NCBI GenBank assembly: GCA_946699065.1
Contig: CAMPDV010002371.1
Location: 1 to 64,000, forward strand
Direction: 5' to 3'
Length of the DNA: 64,000 nucleotides
From: Loxodes magnus
Lineage: Eukaryota; Ciliophora; Karyorelictea; Loxodida; Loxodidae
Under the pieces are notes generated by a model, which had not been told where the DNA came from, did not search any database, and was given only the letters and a program-made list of their open reading frames with translations. Positions 50,801 through 63,611 of this stretch are shown here, one piece after another (the first letter of the stretch is position 1; every line of letters begins with the position of its first letter). Made by a program: the position numbers and the translations under genes.

Positions 50801-52321
50801 ACTTCAGTTTAAAGGAGTATGCTTTGAAAATTAATAAGTATTTAGAAAAGTGATTAAGTAAAGTTAGAAAAGAAGAAAGAATATAAGTTTTAAGGAGTAT
50901 GTTTTGAAAATTAATAAGTATTTAGAAAAGTGAATAAGTAAAGTTAGAAAAGCAAGATAGAGTTTCAGTTTAAAGGAGTATGCTTTGAGAAGTAATAAGT
51001 ATTTAGAAAAGTGAATAAGTAAAGTAAGAAAATAAGAAAGAATATAAGTTTTAAGGAGTATGCTTTGAGAAGAAATAAGTATTAAGAAAAGTGAAGAAGT
51101 AAAGTAAGAAAAGAAGATAGAATTTCATTTTTAAGGAGTATGCTTTGAGAAGTAATAAGTATTTAGAAAAGTGATGAAGTAAAGTTAGAAAAGAAGAAAG
51201 AATATAAGTTTAAAGGAGTATGCTTTGAGAAGTAATAAGTATTTAGAAAAGTGAAGAAGTAAAGTTAAAAAAGAAGATAGAGTTTCAGTTTAAAGGAGTA
51301 TGCTTTGAGAAGTAATAAGTATTTAGAAAAGTGATTAAGTAAAGTTAGAAAAGAAGAAAGAATATAAGTTTAAAGGAGTATGCTTTGAGAAGTAATAAGT
51401 ATTTAGAAAAGTGAATGAGTAAAGTTAGAAAAGAAGATAGAGTTTCAGTTTAAAGGAGTATGCTTTGAGAAGTAATAAGTATTTAGAAAAGTGAATAAGT
51501 AAAGTAAGAAAAGAAGGTGGAGTTTACGTTTTAAGGAGTATGCTTTGAGAAGTAATAAGTATTAAGAAAAGTGATGAAGTAAAGTTAAAAAAGAAGATAG
51601 AGTTTCAGTTTAAAGGAGTATGCTTTGATAAGTAATAAGTATTTAGAAAAGTGAATAAGTAAAGTAAGAAAATAAGAAAGAATATAAGTTTTAAGGAGTA
51701 TGCTTTGAGAAGAAATAAGTATTAAGAAAAGTGAAGAAGTAAAGTAAGAAAAGAAGATAGAATTTCATTTTTAAGGAGTATGCTTTGAGAAGTAATAAGT
51801 ATTTAGAAAAGTGATGAAGTAAAGTAAGAAAAGAAGATAGAATTTCATTTTTAAGGAGTATGCTTTGAGAAGTAATAAGTATTTAGAAAAGTGATGAAGT
51901 AAAGTTAGAAAAGAAGAAAGAATATAAGTTTAAAGGAGTATGCTTTGAGAAGTAATAAGTATTTAGAAAAGTGAAGAAGTAAAGTTAAAAAAGAAGATAG
52001 AGTTTCAGTTTAAAGGAGTATGCTTTGAGAAGTAATAAGTATTTAGAAAAGTGATGAAGTAAAGTTAAAAAAGAAGATAGAGTTTCAGTTTAAAGGAGTA
52101 TGCTTTGAGAAGTAATAAGTATTTAGAAAAGTGAATGAGTAAAGTTAGAAAAGAAGATAGAGTTTCAGTTTAAAGGAGTATGCTTTGAGAAGTAATAAGT
52201 ATTTAGAAAAGTGAATAAGTAAAGTTAAAAAAGAAGATAGAGTTTCAGTTTAAAGGAGTATGCTTTGAGAAGTAATAAGTATTTAGAAAAGTGAAGAAGT
52301 AAAGTTAAAAAAGAAGATAGA
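50801..52321. repeat. 1,521-bp segment (19 monomers), copy 1 of a tandem duplication
   Basis: Landmarks ACTTCAG (50,801), GAAATAAG (51,072 and 51,712) and TTTGATAAG (51,624) each recur 1,521 bp later, at 52,322, 52,593, 53,233 and 53,145. Differences are a few substituted monomers, for example GATTAAG with AGAATATAAG at 51.33 kb versus GGAGTTTACG at 52.87 kb. The length, 19 x 80 + 1, reflects one 81-bp monomer per copy. Confidence 0.85.
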
Positions 52322-53842
52322 ACTTCAGTTTAAAGGAGTATGCTTTGAAAATTAATAAGTATTTAGAAAAGTGATTAAGTAAAGTTAGAAAAGAAGAAAG
52401 AATATAAGTTTTAAGGAGTATGTTTTGAAAATTAATAAGTATTTAGAAAAGTGAATAAGTAAAGTTAGAAAAGCAAGATATTGCTTCATTTTTAAGGAGT
52501 ATGCTTTGAGAAGTAATAAGTATTTAGAAAAGTGAATAAGTAAAGTAAGAAAATAAGAAAGAATATAAGTTTTAAGGAGTATGCTTTGAGAAGAAATAAG
52601 TATTAAGAAAAGTGAAGAAGTAAAGTAAGAAAAGAAGATAGAATTTCATTTTTAAGGAGTATGCTTTGAGAAGTAATAAGTATTTAGAAAAGTGATGAAG
52701 TAAAGTTAGAAAAGAAGAAAGAATATAAGTTTAAAGGAGTATGCTTTGAGAAGTAATAAGTATTTAGAAAAGTGAAGAAGTAAAGTTAAAAAAGAAGATA
52801 GAGTTTCAGTTTAAAGGAGTATGCTTTGAGAAGTAATAAGTATTTAGAAAAGTGAATAAGTAAAGTAAGAAAAGAAGGTGGAGTTTACGTTTTAAGGAGT
52901 ATGCTTTGAGAAGTAATAAGTATTTAGAAAAGTGAATGAGTAAAGTTAGAAAAGAAGATAGAGTTTCAGTTTAAAGGAGTATGCTTTGAGAAGTAATAAG
53001 TATTTAGAAAAGTGAATAAGTAAAGTAAGAAAAGAAGGTGGAGTTTACGTTTTAAGGAGTATGCTTTGAGAAGTAATAAGTATTAAGAAAAGTGATGAAG
53101 TAAAGTTAAAAAAGAAGATAGAGTTTCAGTTTAAAGGAGTATGCTTTGATAAGTAATAAGTATTTAGAAAAGTGAATAAGTAAAGTAAGAAAATAAGAAA
53201 GAATATAAGTTTTAAGGAGTATGCTTTGAGAAGAAATAAGTATTAAGAAAAGTGAAGAAGTAAAGTAAGAAAAGAAGATAGAATTTCATTTTTAAGGAGT
53301 ATGCTTTGAGAAGTAATAAGTATTTAGAAAAGTGATGAAGTAAAGTAAGAAAAGAAGATAGAATTTCATTTTTAAGGAGTATGCTTTGAGAAGTAATAAG
53401 TATTTAGAAAAGTGATGAAGTAAAGTTAGAAAAGAAGAAAGAATATAAGTTTAAAGGAGTATGCTTTGAGAAGTAATAAGTATTTAGAAAAGTGAAGAAG
53501 TAAAGTTAAAAAAGAAGATAGAGTTTCAGTTTAAAGGAGTATGCTTTGAGAAGTAATAAGTATTTAGAAAAGTGAAGAAGTAAAGTTAAAAAAGAAGATA
53601 GAATATCAGTTTAAAGGAGTATGCTTTGAGAAGTAATAAGTATTTAGAAAAGTGATGAAGTAAAGTTAAAAAAGAAGATAGAGTTTCAGTTTAAAGGAGT
53701 ATGCTTTGAGAAGTAATAAGTATTTAGAAAAGTGAATGAGTAAAGTTAGAAAAGAAGATAGAGTTTCAGTTTAAAGGAGTATGCTTTGAGAAGTAATAAG
53801 TATTAAGAAAAGTGATGAAGTAAAGTTAAAAAAGAAGATAGA
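52322..53842. repeat. 1,521-bp segment (19 monomers), copy 2 of a tandem duplication
   Basis: Partner of 50,801-52,321. After about 53,560 an extra AGAATATCAG monomer shifts the register by one unit, so the last part is only approximately homologous. It contains the 656-bp block 52,494-53,149 that is repeated at 55.1 kb. Confidence 0.8.
52494..53149. repeat. 656-bp perfect block, copy A
   Basis: Matches 55,134-55,789 at every base by eye, offset 2,640 (33 monomers). Bounding mismatches are at 52,493/55,133 (T/A) and 53,150/55,790 (T/G). Confidence 0.9.
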
Positions 53843-53989
53843 GTTTCAGTTTAAAGGAGTATGCTTTGAGAAGTAATAAGTATTTAGAAAAGTGAATAAG
53901 TAAAGTAAGAAAAGAAGATAGAACTTCAGTTTAAAGGAGTATGCTTTGAGAAGTAATAAGTATTTAGAAAAGTGAAGAAGTAAAGTTAA

Positions 53990-54546
53990 AAAAGAAGATA
54001 GAGTTTCAGTTTAAAGGAGTATGCTTTGAGAAGTAATAAGTATTTAGAAAAGTGAATAAGTAAAGTAAGAAAAGAAGGTGGAGTTTACGTTTTAAGGAGT
54101 ATGCTTTGAGAAGTAATAAGTATTTAGAAAAGTGAATAAGTAAAGTAAGAAAAGAAGATAGAATTTCAGTTTAAAGGAGTATGCTTTGAGAAGTAATAAG
54201 TATTTAGAAAAGTGAATAAGTAAAGTAAGAAAAGAAGATAGAGTTTCAGTTTAAAGGAGTATGCTTTGAGAAGTAATAAGTATTTAGAAAAGTGAATGAG
54301 TAAAGTTAGAAAAGAAGATAGAGTTTCAGTTTAAAGGAGTATGCTTTGAGAAGTAATAAGTATTTAGAAAAGTGAATAAGTAAAGTAAGAAAAGAAGATA
54401 GAATTTCAGTTTAAAGGAGTATGCTTTGAGAAGTAATAAGTATTTAGAAAAGTGAATGAGTAAAGTAAGAAAAGAAGATAGAGTTTCAGTTTAAAGGAGT
54501 ATGCTTTGAGAAGTAATAAGTATTTAGAAAAGTGAATAAGTAAAGT
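53990..54546. repeat. 557-bp perfect block, copy A
   Basis: Matches 59,270-59,826 at every base by eye, offset 5,280 (66 monomers). Bounding mismatches are at 53,989/59,269 (A/G) and 54,547/59,827 (A/T). Confidence 0.9.
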
Positions 54547-55133
54547 AAGAAAATAAGAAAGAATATAAGTTTTAAGGAGTATGCTTTGAGAAGAAATAAG
54601 TATTAAGAAAAGTGAAGAAGTAAAGTTAAAAAAGAAGATAGAGTTTCAGTTTAAAGGAGTATGCTTTGAGAAGTAATAAGTATTTAGAAAAGTGAATAAG
54701 TAAAGTTAGAAAAGAAGGTGGAGTTTACGTTTTAAGGAGTATGCTTTGAGAAGTAATAAGTATTTAGAAAAGTGAATGAGTAAAGTTAGAAAAGAAGATA
54801 GAGTTTCAGTTTAAAGGAGTATGCTTTGAGAAGTAATAAGTATTTAGAAAAGTGAATAAGTAAAGTAAGAAAAGAAGATATAGTTTCAGTTTTAAGGAGT
54901 ATGCTTTGAGAAGTAATAAGTATTTAGAAAAGTGAATAAGTAAAGTAAGAAAATAAGAAAGAATATAAGTTTTAAGGAGTATGCTTTGAGAAGTAATAAG
55001 TATTAAGAAAAGTGATGAAGTAAAGTTAAAAAAGAAGATAGAGTTTCAGTTTAAAGGAGTATTCTTTGAGAAGTAATAAGTATTTAGAAAAGTGAATGAG
55101 TAAAGTTAGAAAAGAAGATAGAGTTTCAGTTTA

Positions 55134-55789
55134 AAGGAGTATGCTTTGAGAAGTAATAAGTATTTAGAAAAGTGAATAAGTAAAGTAAGAAAATAAGAAA
55201 GAATATAAGTTTTAAGGAGTATGCTTTGAGAAGAAATAAGTATTAAGAAAAGTGAAGAAGTAAAGTAAGAAAAGAAGATAGAATTTCATTTTTAAGGAGT
55301 ATGCTTTGAGAAGTAATAAGTATTTAGAAAAGTGATGAAGTAAAGTTAGAAAAGAAGAAAGAATATAAGTTTAAAGGAGTATGCTTTGAGAAGTAATAAG
55401 TATTTAGAAAAGTGAAGAAGTAAAGTTAAAAAAGAAGATAGAGTTTCAGTTTAAAGGAGTATGCTTTGAGAAGTAATAAGTATTTAGAAAAGTGAATAAG
55501 TAAAGTAAGAAAAGAAGGTGGAGTTTACGTTTTAAGGAGTATGCTTTGAGAAGTAATAAGTATTTAGAAAAGTGAATGAGTAAAGTTAGAAAAGAAGATA
55601 GAGTTTCAGTTTAAAGGAGTATGCTTTGAGAAGTAATAAGTATTTAGAAAAGTGAATAAGTAAAGTAAGAAAAGAAGGTGGAGTTTACGTTTTAAGGAGT
55701 ATGCTTTGAGAAGTAATAAGTATTAAGAAAAGTGATGAAGTAAAGTTAAAAAAGAAGATAGAGTTTCAGTTTAAAGGAGTATGCTTTGA
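55134..55789. repeat. 656-bp perfect block, copy B
   Basis: Partner of 52,494-53,149. It is followed by a private TTTTAAATAGTATG junction (from about 55,930), which recurs at about 63,452 with similar neighbours. Confidence 0.9.
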
Positions 55790-56403
55790 GAAGTAATAAG
55801 TATTTAGAAAAGTGAATAAGTAAAGTAAGAAAAGAAGGTGGAGTTTACGTTTTAAGGAGTATGCTTTGAGAAGTAATAAGTATTTAGAAAAGTGAATGAG
55901 TAAAGTTAGAAAAGAAGATAGAATTTCAGTTTTAAATAGTATGCTTTGAGAAGTAATAAGTATTTAGAAAAGTGAATAAGTAAAGTTAAAAAAGAAGATA
56001 GAGTTTCAGTTTAAAGGAGTATGCTTTGAGAAGAAATAAGTATTAAGAAAAGTGAAGAAGTAAAGTAAGAAAAGAAGATAGAATTTCATTTTTAAGGAGT
56101 ATGCTTTGAGAAGTAATAAGTATTTAGAAAAGTGAATGAGTAAAGTTAGAAAAGAAGATAGAGTTTCAGTTTAAAGGAGTATGCTTTGAGAAGTAATAAG
56201 TATTTAGAAAAGTGAATGAGTAAAGTTAGAAAAGAAGATAGAGTTTCAGTTTAAAGGAGTATGCTTTGAGAAGTAATAAGTATTTAGAAAAGTGAAGAAG
56301 TAAAGTTAGAAAAGAAGGTGGAGTTTACGTTTTAAGGAGTATGCTTTGAGAAGTAATAAGTATTTAGAAAAGTGAATGAGTAAAGTTAGAAAAGAAGATA
56401 GAG

Positions 56404-57198
56404 TTTCAGTTTAAAGGAGTATGCTTTGAGAAGTAATAAGTATTTAGAAAAGTGAATAAGTAAAGTTAGAAAAGAAGGTGGAGTTTACGTTTTAAGGAGT
56501 ATGCTTTGAGAAGAAATAAGTATTAAGAAAAGTGATGAAGTAAAGTTAAAAAAGAAGATAGAGTTTCAGTTTAAAGGAGTATGCTTTGAGAAGTAATAAG
56601 TATTTAGAAAAGTGAATGAGTAAAGTTAGAAAAGAAGATAGAGTTTCAGTTTAAAGGAGTATGCTTTGAGAAGTAATAAGTATTTAGAAAAGTGAATAAG
56701 TAAAGTAAGAAAAGAAGGTGGAGTTTACGTTTTAAGGAGTATGCTTTGAGAAGTAATAAGTATTAAGAAAAGTGATGAAGTAAAGTTAAAAAAGAAGGTG
56801 GAGTTTACGTTTTAAGGAGTATGCTTTGAGAAGTAATAAGTATTTAGAAAAGTGAATAAGTAAAGTAAGAAAAGAAGGTGGAGTTTACGTTTAAAGGAGT
56901 ATGCTTTGAGAAGTAATAAGTATTTAGAAAAGTGAATAAGTAAAGTAAGAAAAGAAGATAGAATATCAGTTTAAAGGAGTATGCTTTGAGAAGTAATAAG
57001 TATTTAGAAAAGTGAATAAGTAAAGTAAGAAAAGAAGATATAGTTTCAGTTTAAAGGAGTATGCTTTGAGAAGTAATAAGTATTTAGAAAAGTGAATGAG
57101 TAAAGTTAGAAAAGAAGATAGAGTTTCAGTTTAAAGGAGTATGCTTTGATAAGTAATAAGTATTTAGAAAAGTGAATAAGTAAAGTAAGAAAATAAGA
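56404..57198. repeat. 795-bp perfect block, copy A
   Basis: Matches 58,004-58,798 at every base by eye, offset 1,600 (20 monomers). Bounding mismatches are at 56,403/58,003 (G/A) and 57,199/58,799 (T/A). It contains five TTTACG monomers, a GAAATAAG core and a TTTGATAAG core. This is the longest perfect match I verified. Confidence 0.9.
56480..56559. repeat. GAAATAAG core variant (exemplar)
   Basis: GAGAAGTAATAAG is changed to GAGAAGAAATAAG, nearly always linked to TATTAAG downstream. I find it near 38,130 and 46,430, then repeatedly from 49,387 to 63,548, and not before 38 kb. It is a marker of the right-hand part of the array. Confidence 0.88.
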
Positions 57199-58003
57199 TA
57201 TAGTTTCAGTTTAAAGGAGTATGCTTTGAGAAGTAATAAGTATTTAGAAAAGTGATGAAGTAAAGTTAAAAAAGAAGATAGAGTTTCAGTTTAAAGGAGT
57301 ATGCTTTGAGAAGTAATAAGTATTTAGAAAAGTGAATGAGTAAAGTTAGAAAAGAAGATAGAGTTTCAGTTTAAAGGAGTATGCTTTGATAAGTAATAAG
57401 TATTTAGAAAAGTGAATAAGTAAAGTAAGAAAATAAGAAAGAATATAAGTTTTAAGGAGTATGCTTTGAGAAGAAATAAGTATTAAGAAAAGTGAAGAAG
57501 TAAAGTTAGAAAAGAAGGTGGAGTTTACGTTTTAAGGAGTATGCTTTGAGAAGTAATAAGTATTTAGAAAAGTGAATGAGTAAAGTTAGAAAAGAAGATA
57601 GAGTTTCAGTTTAAAGGAGTATGCTTTGAGAAGTAATAAGTATTTAGAAAAGTGAAGAAGTAAAGTTAGAAAAGAAGGTGGAGTTTCAGTTTAAAGGAGT
57701 ATTCTTTGAGAAGTAATAAGTATTTAGAAAAGTGAATAAGTAAAGTTAGAAAAGAAGGTGGAGTTTACGTTTTAAGGAGTATGCTTTGAGAAGAAATAAG
57801 TATTAAGAAAAGTGATGAAGTAAAGTTAAAAAAGAAGATAGAGTTTCAGTTTAAAGGAGTATGCTTTGAGAAGTAATAAGTATTTAGAAAAGTGAATGAG
57901 TAAAGTTAGAAAAGAAGATAGAGTTTCAGTTTAAAGGAGTATGCTTTGAGAAGTAATAAGTATTTAGAAAAGTGAATGAGTAAAGTTAGAAAAGAAGATA
58001 GAA

Positions 58004-58798
58004 TTTCAGTTTAAAGGAGTATGCTTTGAGAAGTAATAAGTATTTAGAAAAGTGAATAAGTAAAGTTAGAAAAGAAGGTGGAGTTTACGTTTTAAGGAGT
58101 ATGCTTTGAGAAGAAATAAGTATTAAGAAAAGTGATGAAGTAAAGTTAAAAAAGAAGATAGAGTTTCAGTTTAAAGGAGTATGCTTTGAGAAGTAATAAG
58201 TATTTAGAAAAGTGAATGAGTAAAGTTAGAAAAGAAGATAGAGTTTCAGTTTAAAGGAGTATGCTTTGAGAAGTAATAAGTATTTAGAAAAGTGAATAAG
58301 TAAAGTAAGAAAAGAAGGTGGAGTTTACGTTTTAAGGAGTATGCTTTGAGAAGTAATAAGTATTAAGAAAAGTGATGAAGTAAAGTTAAAAAAGAAGGTG
58401 GAGTTTACGTTTTAAGGAGTATGCTTTGAGAAGTAATAAGTATTTAGAAAAGTGAATAAGTAAAGTAAGAAAAGAAGGTGGAGTTTACGTTTAAAGGAGT
58501 ATGCTTTGAGAAGTAATAAGTATTTAGAAAAGTGAATAAGTAAAGTAAGAAAAGAAGATAGAATATCAGTTTAAAGGAGTATGCTTTGAGAAGTAATAAG
58601 TATTTAGAAAAGTGAATAAGTAAAGTAAGAAAAGAAGATATAGTTTCAGTTTAAAGGAGTATGCTTTGAGAAGTAATAAGTATTTAGAAAAGTGAATGAG
58701 TAAAGTTAGAAAAGAAGATAGAGTTTCAGTTTAAAGGAGTATGCTTTGATAAGTAATAAGTATTTAGAAAAGTGAATAAGTAAAGTAAGAAAATAAGA
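58004..58798. repeat. 795-bp perfect block, copy B
   Basis: Partner of 56,404-57,198. A further block, 57,641 to about 57,977, is repeated at 59,001 to about 59,337 (offset 1,360, 17 monomers), so duplications of different lengths are nested here. Confidence 0.9.
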
Positions 58799-59269
58799 AA
58801 GAATATAAGTTTTAAGGAGTATGCTTTGAGAAGAAATAAGTATTAAGAAAAGTGAAGAAGTAAAGTAAGAAAAGAAGATAGAATTTCATTTTTAAGGAGT
58901 ATGCTTTGAGAAGTAATAAGTATTTAGAAAAGTGATGAAGTAAAGTTAGAAAAGAAGAAAGAATATAAGTTTAAAGGAGTATGCTTTGAGAAGTAATAAG
59001 TATTTAGAAAAGTGAAGAAGTAAAGTTAGAAAAGAAGGTGGAGTTTCAGTTTAAAGGAGTATTCTTTGAGAAGTAATAAGTATTTAGAAAAGTGAATAAG
59101 TAAAGTTAGAAAAGAAGGTGGAGTTTACGTTTTAAGGAGTATGCTTTGAGAAGAAATAAGTATTAAGAAAAGTGATGAAGTAAAGTTAAAAAAGAAGATA
59201 GAGTTTCAGTTTAAAGGAGTATGCTTTGAGAAGTAATAAGTATTTAGAAAAGTGAATGAGTAAAGTTAG

Positions 59270-59826
59270 AAAAGAAGATAGAGTTTCAGTTTAAAGGAGT
59301 ATGCTTTGAGAAGTAATAAGTATTTAGAAAAGTGAATAAGTAAAGTAAGAAAAGAAGGTGGAGTTTACGTTTTAAGGAGTATGCTTTGAGAAGTAATAAG
59401 TATTTAGAAAAGTGAATAAGTAAAGTAAGAAAAGAAGATAGAATTTCAGTTTAAAGGAGTATGCTTTGAGAAGTAATAAGTATTTAGAAAAGTGAATAAG
59501 TAAAGTAAGAAAAGAAGATAGAGTTTCAGTTTAAAGGAGTATGCTTTGAGAAGTAATAAGTATTTAGAAAAGTGAATGAGTAAAGTTAGAAAAGAAGATA
59601 GAGTTTCAGTTTAAAGGAGTATGCTTTGAGAAGTAATAAGTATTTAGAAAAGTGAATAAGTAAAGTAAGAAAAGAAGATAGAATTTCAGTTTAAAGGAGT
59701 ATGCTTTGAGAAGTAATAAGTATTTAGAAAAGTGAATGAGTAAAGTAAGAAAAGAAGATAGAGTTTCAGTTTAAAGGAGTATGCTTTGAGAAGTAATAAG
59801 TATTTAGAAAAGTGAATAAGTAAAGT
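59270..59826. repeat. 557-bp perfect block, copy B
   Basis: Partner of 53,990-54,546, made of about seven monomers including one TTTACG variant. Confidence 0.9.
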
Positions 59827-60490
59827 TAAAAAAGAAGATAGAGTTTCAGTTTAAAGGAGTATGCTTTGAGAAGTAATAAGTATTTAGAAAAGTGAATAAG
59901 TAAAGTAAGAAAAGAAGATAGAACTTCAGTTTAAAGGAGTATGCTTTGAAAATTAATAAGTATTTAGAAAAGTGATTAAGTAAAGTTAGAAAAGAAGAAA
60001 GAATATAAGTTTTAAGGAGTATGTTTTGAAAATTAATAAGTATTTAGAAAAGTGAATAAGTAAAGTTAGAAAAGCAAGATATTGCTTCAGTTTTAAGGAG
60101 TATGCTTTGAGAAGTAATAAGTATTTAGAAAAGTGAATAAGTAAAGTAAGAAAATAAGAAAGAATATAAGTTTTAAGGAGTATGCTTTGAGAAGAAATAA
60201 GTATTAAGAAAAGTGAAGAAGTAAAGTTAAAAAAGAAGATAGAGTTTCAGTTTAAAGGAGTATGCTTTGAGAAGTAATAAGTATTTAGAAAAGTGAATAA
60301 GTAAAGTTAGAAAAGAAGATATAGTTTCAGTTTTAAGGAGTATGCTTTGAGAAGTAATAAGTATTTAGAAAAGTGAATGAGTAAAGTTAGAAAAGAAGAT
60401 AGAGTTTCAGTTTAAAGGAGTATGCTTTGAGAAGTAATAAGTATTTAGAAAAGTGAATAAGTAAAGTAAGAAAAGAAGGTGGAGTTTACG

Positions 60491-60879
60491 TTTTAAGGAG
60501 TATGCTTTGAGAAGTAATAAGTATTTAGAAAAGTGAATGAGTAAAGTTAGAAAAGAAGATAGAGTTTCAGTTTAAAGGAGTATGCTTTGAGAAGTAATAA
60601 GTATTTAGAAAAGTGAATAAGTAAAGTTTGAAAAGAAGGTGGAGTTTACGTTTTAAGGAGTATGCTTTGAGAAGTAATAAGTATTAAGAAAAGTGATGAA
60701 GTAAAGTTAAAAAAGAAGATAGAGTTTCAGTTTAAAGGAGTATTCTTTGAGAAGTAATAAGTATTTAGAAAAGTGAATGAGTAAAGTTAGAAAAGAAGAT
60801 AGAGTTTCAGTTTAAAGGAGTATGCTTTGAGAAGTAATAAGTATTTAGAAAAGTGAATAAGTAAAGTTAGAAAAGAAGG
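60491..60879. repeat. 389-bp perfect block, copy A
   Basis: Matches 63,612-64,000 at every base by eye, offset 3,121. It carries the rare AAAGTTTGAAAAG (GTTTG at 60,626 and 63,747) and a TATTCTTTGAG core. The partner reaches the window edge, so the match may be longer. Confidence 0.88.
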
Positions 60880-63611
60880 TGGAGTTTACGTTTTAAGGAG
60901 TATGCTTTGAGAAGAAATAAGTATTAAGAAAAGTGATGAAGTAAAGTTAAAAAAGAAGATAGAGTTTCAGTTTAAAGGAGTATGCTTTGAGAAGTAATAA
61001 GTATTTAGAAAAGTGAATGAGTAAAGTTAGAAAAGAAGATAGAGTTTCAGTTTAAAGGAGTATGCTTTGAGAAGTAATAAGTATTTAGAAAAGTGAATAA
61101 GTAAAGTTAAAAAAGAAGATAGAGTTTCAGTTTAAAGGAGTATGCTTTGAGAAGTAATAAGTATTTAGAAAAGTGAATAAGTAAAGTAAGAAAAGAAGAT
61201 AGAATATCAGTTTAAAGGAGTATGCTTTGAGAAGTAATAAGTATTTAGAAAAGTGAATAAGTAAAGTAAGAAAAGAAGATAGAATATCAGTTTTAAGGAG
61301 TATGTTTTGAAAATTAATAAGTATTTAGAAAAGTGAATAAGTAAAGTTAGAAAAGCAAGATATTGCTTCAGTTTTAAGGAGTATGCTTTGAGAAGTAATA
61401 AGTATTTAGAAAAGTGAATAAGTAAAGTAAGAAAAGAAGATAGAATTTCAGTTTTAAGGAGTATGCTTTGAGAAGAAATAAGTATTAAGAAAAGTGAAGA
61501 AGTAAAGTAAGAAAAGAAGATAGAATTTCATTTTTAAGGAGTATGCTTTGAGAAGTAATAAGTATTTAGAAAAGTGAATGAGTAAAGTTAGAAAAGAAGA
61601 TAGAGTTTCAGTTTAAAGGAGTATGCTTTGAGAAGTAATAAGTATTTAGAAAAGTGAATAAGTAAAGTTAAAAAAGAAGATAGAGTTTCAGTTTAAAGGA
61701 GTATGCTTTGAGAAGTAATAAGTATTTAGAAAAGTGAATAAGTAAAGTTAGAAAAGAAGGTGGAGTTTCAGTTTAAAGGAGTATTCTTTGAGAAGTAATA
61801 AGTATTTAGAAAAGTGAATGAGTAAAGTTAGAAAAGAAGATAGAGTTTCAGTTTAAAGGAGTATGCTTTGAGAAGTAATAAGTATTTAGAAAAGTGAATA
61901 AGTAAAGTAAGAAAAGAAGGTGGAGTTTACGTTTTAAGGAGTATGCTTTGAGAAGTAATAAGTATTTAGAAAAGTGAATGAGTAAAGTTAGAAAAGAAGA
62001 TAGAGTTTCAGTTTAAAGGAGTATGCTTTGAGAAGTAATAAGTATTTAGAAAAGTGAATAAGTAAAGTAAGAAAAGAAGGTGGAGTTTACGTTTTAAGGA
62101 GTATGTTTTGAGAAGTAATAAGTATTTAGAAAAGTGATTAAGTAAAGTAAGAAAAGAAGATAGAATTTCATTTTAAAGGAGTATGCTTTGAGAAGTAATA
62201 AGTATTTAGAAAAGTGATGAAGTAAAGTTAAAATAGAAGATAGAGTTTCAGTTTAAAGGAGTATGCTTTGAGAAGTAATAAGTATTTAGAAAAGTGAATG
62301 AGTAAAGTTAGAAAAGAAGATAGAGTTTCAGTTTAAAGGAGTATGCTTTGAGAAGTAATAAGTATTTAGAAAAGTGAATAAGTAAAGTAAGAAAAGAAGA
62401 TATAGTTTCAGTTTTAAGGAGTATGCTTTGAGAAGTAATAAGTATTTAGAAAAGTGAATAAGTAAAGTAAGAAAATAAGAAAGAATATAAGTTTTAAGGA
62501 GTATGCTTTGAGAAGTAATAAGTATTAAGAAAAGTGATGAAGTAAAGTTAAAAAAGAAGATAGAGTTTCAGTTTAAAGGAGTATTCTTTGAGAAGTAATA
62601 AGTATTTAGAAAAGTGAATGAGTAAAGTTAGAAAAGAAGATAGAGTTTCAGTTTAAAGGAGTATGCTTTGAGAAGTAATAAGTATTTAGAAAAGTGAATA
62701 AGTAAAGTAAGAAAAGAAGAAAGAATATAAGTTTAAAGGAGTATGCTTTGAGAAGTAATAAGTATTTAGAAAAGTGAATAAGTAAAGTTAGAAAAGAAGG
62801 TGGAGTTTACGTTTTAAGGAGTATGCTTTGAGAAGTAATAAGTATTAAGAAAAGTGATGAAGTAAAGTTAAAAAAGAAGATAGAGTTTCAGTTTAAAGGA
62901 GTATGCTTTGAGAAGAAATAAGTATTAAGAAAAGTGAAGAAGTAAAGTAAGAAAAGAAGATAGAATTTCATTTTTAAGGAGTATGCTTTGAGAAGTAATA
63001 AGTATTTAGAAAAGTGATGAAGTAAAGTTAGAAAAGAAGAAAGAATATAAGTTTAAAGGAGTATGCTTTGAGAAGTAATAAGTATTTAGAAAAGTGAAGA
63101 AGTAAAGTTAAAAAAGAAGATAGAGTTTCAGTTTAAAGGAGTATGCTTTGAGAAGTAATAAGTATTTAGAAAAGTGAATAAGTAAAGTTAGAAAAGAAGG
63201 TGGAGTTTACGTTTTAAGGAGTATGCTTTGAGAAGTAATAAGTATTTAGAAAAGTGAATGAGTAAAGTTAGAAAAGAAGATAGAGTTTCAGTTTAAAGGA
63301 GTATGCTTTGAGAAGTAATAAGTATTTAGAAAAGTGAATAAGTAAAGTAAGAAAAGAAGGTGGAGTTTACGTTTTAAGGAGTATGCTTTGAGAAGTAATA
63401 AGTATTTAGAAAAGTGAATGAGTAAAGTTAGAAAAGAAGATAGAATTTCAGTTTTAAATAGTATGCTTTGAGAAGTAATAAGTATTTAGAAAAGTGAATA
63501 AGTAAAGTTAAAAAAGAAGATAGAGTTTCAGTTTAAAGGAGTATGCTTTGAGAAGAAATAAGTATTAAGAAAAGTGAAGAAGTAAAGTAAGAAAAGAAGA
63601 TAGAATTTCAT

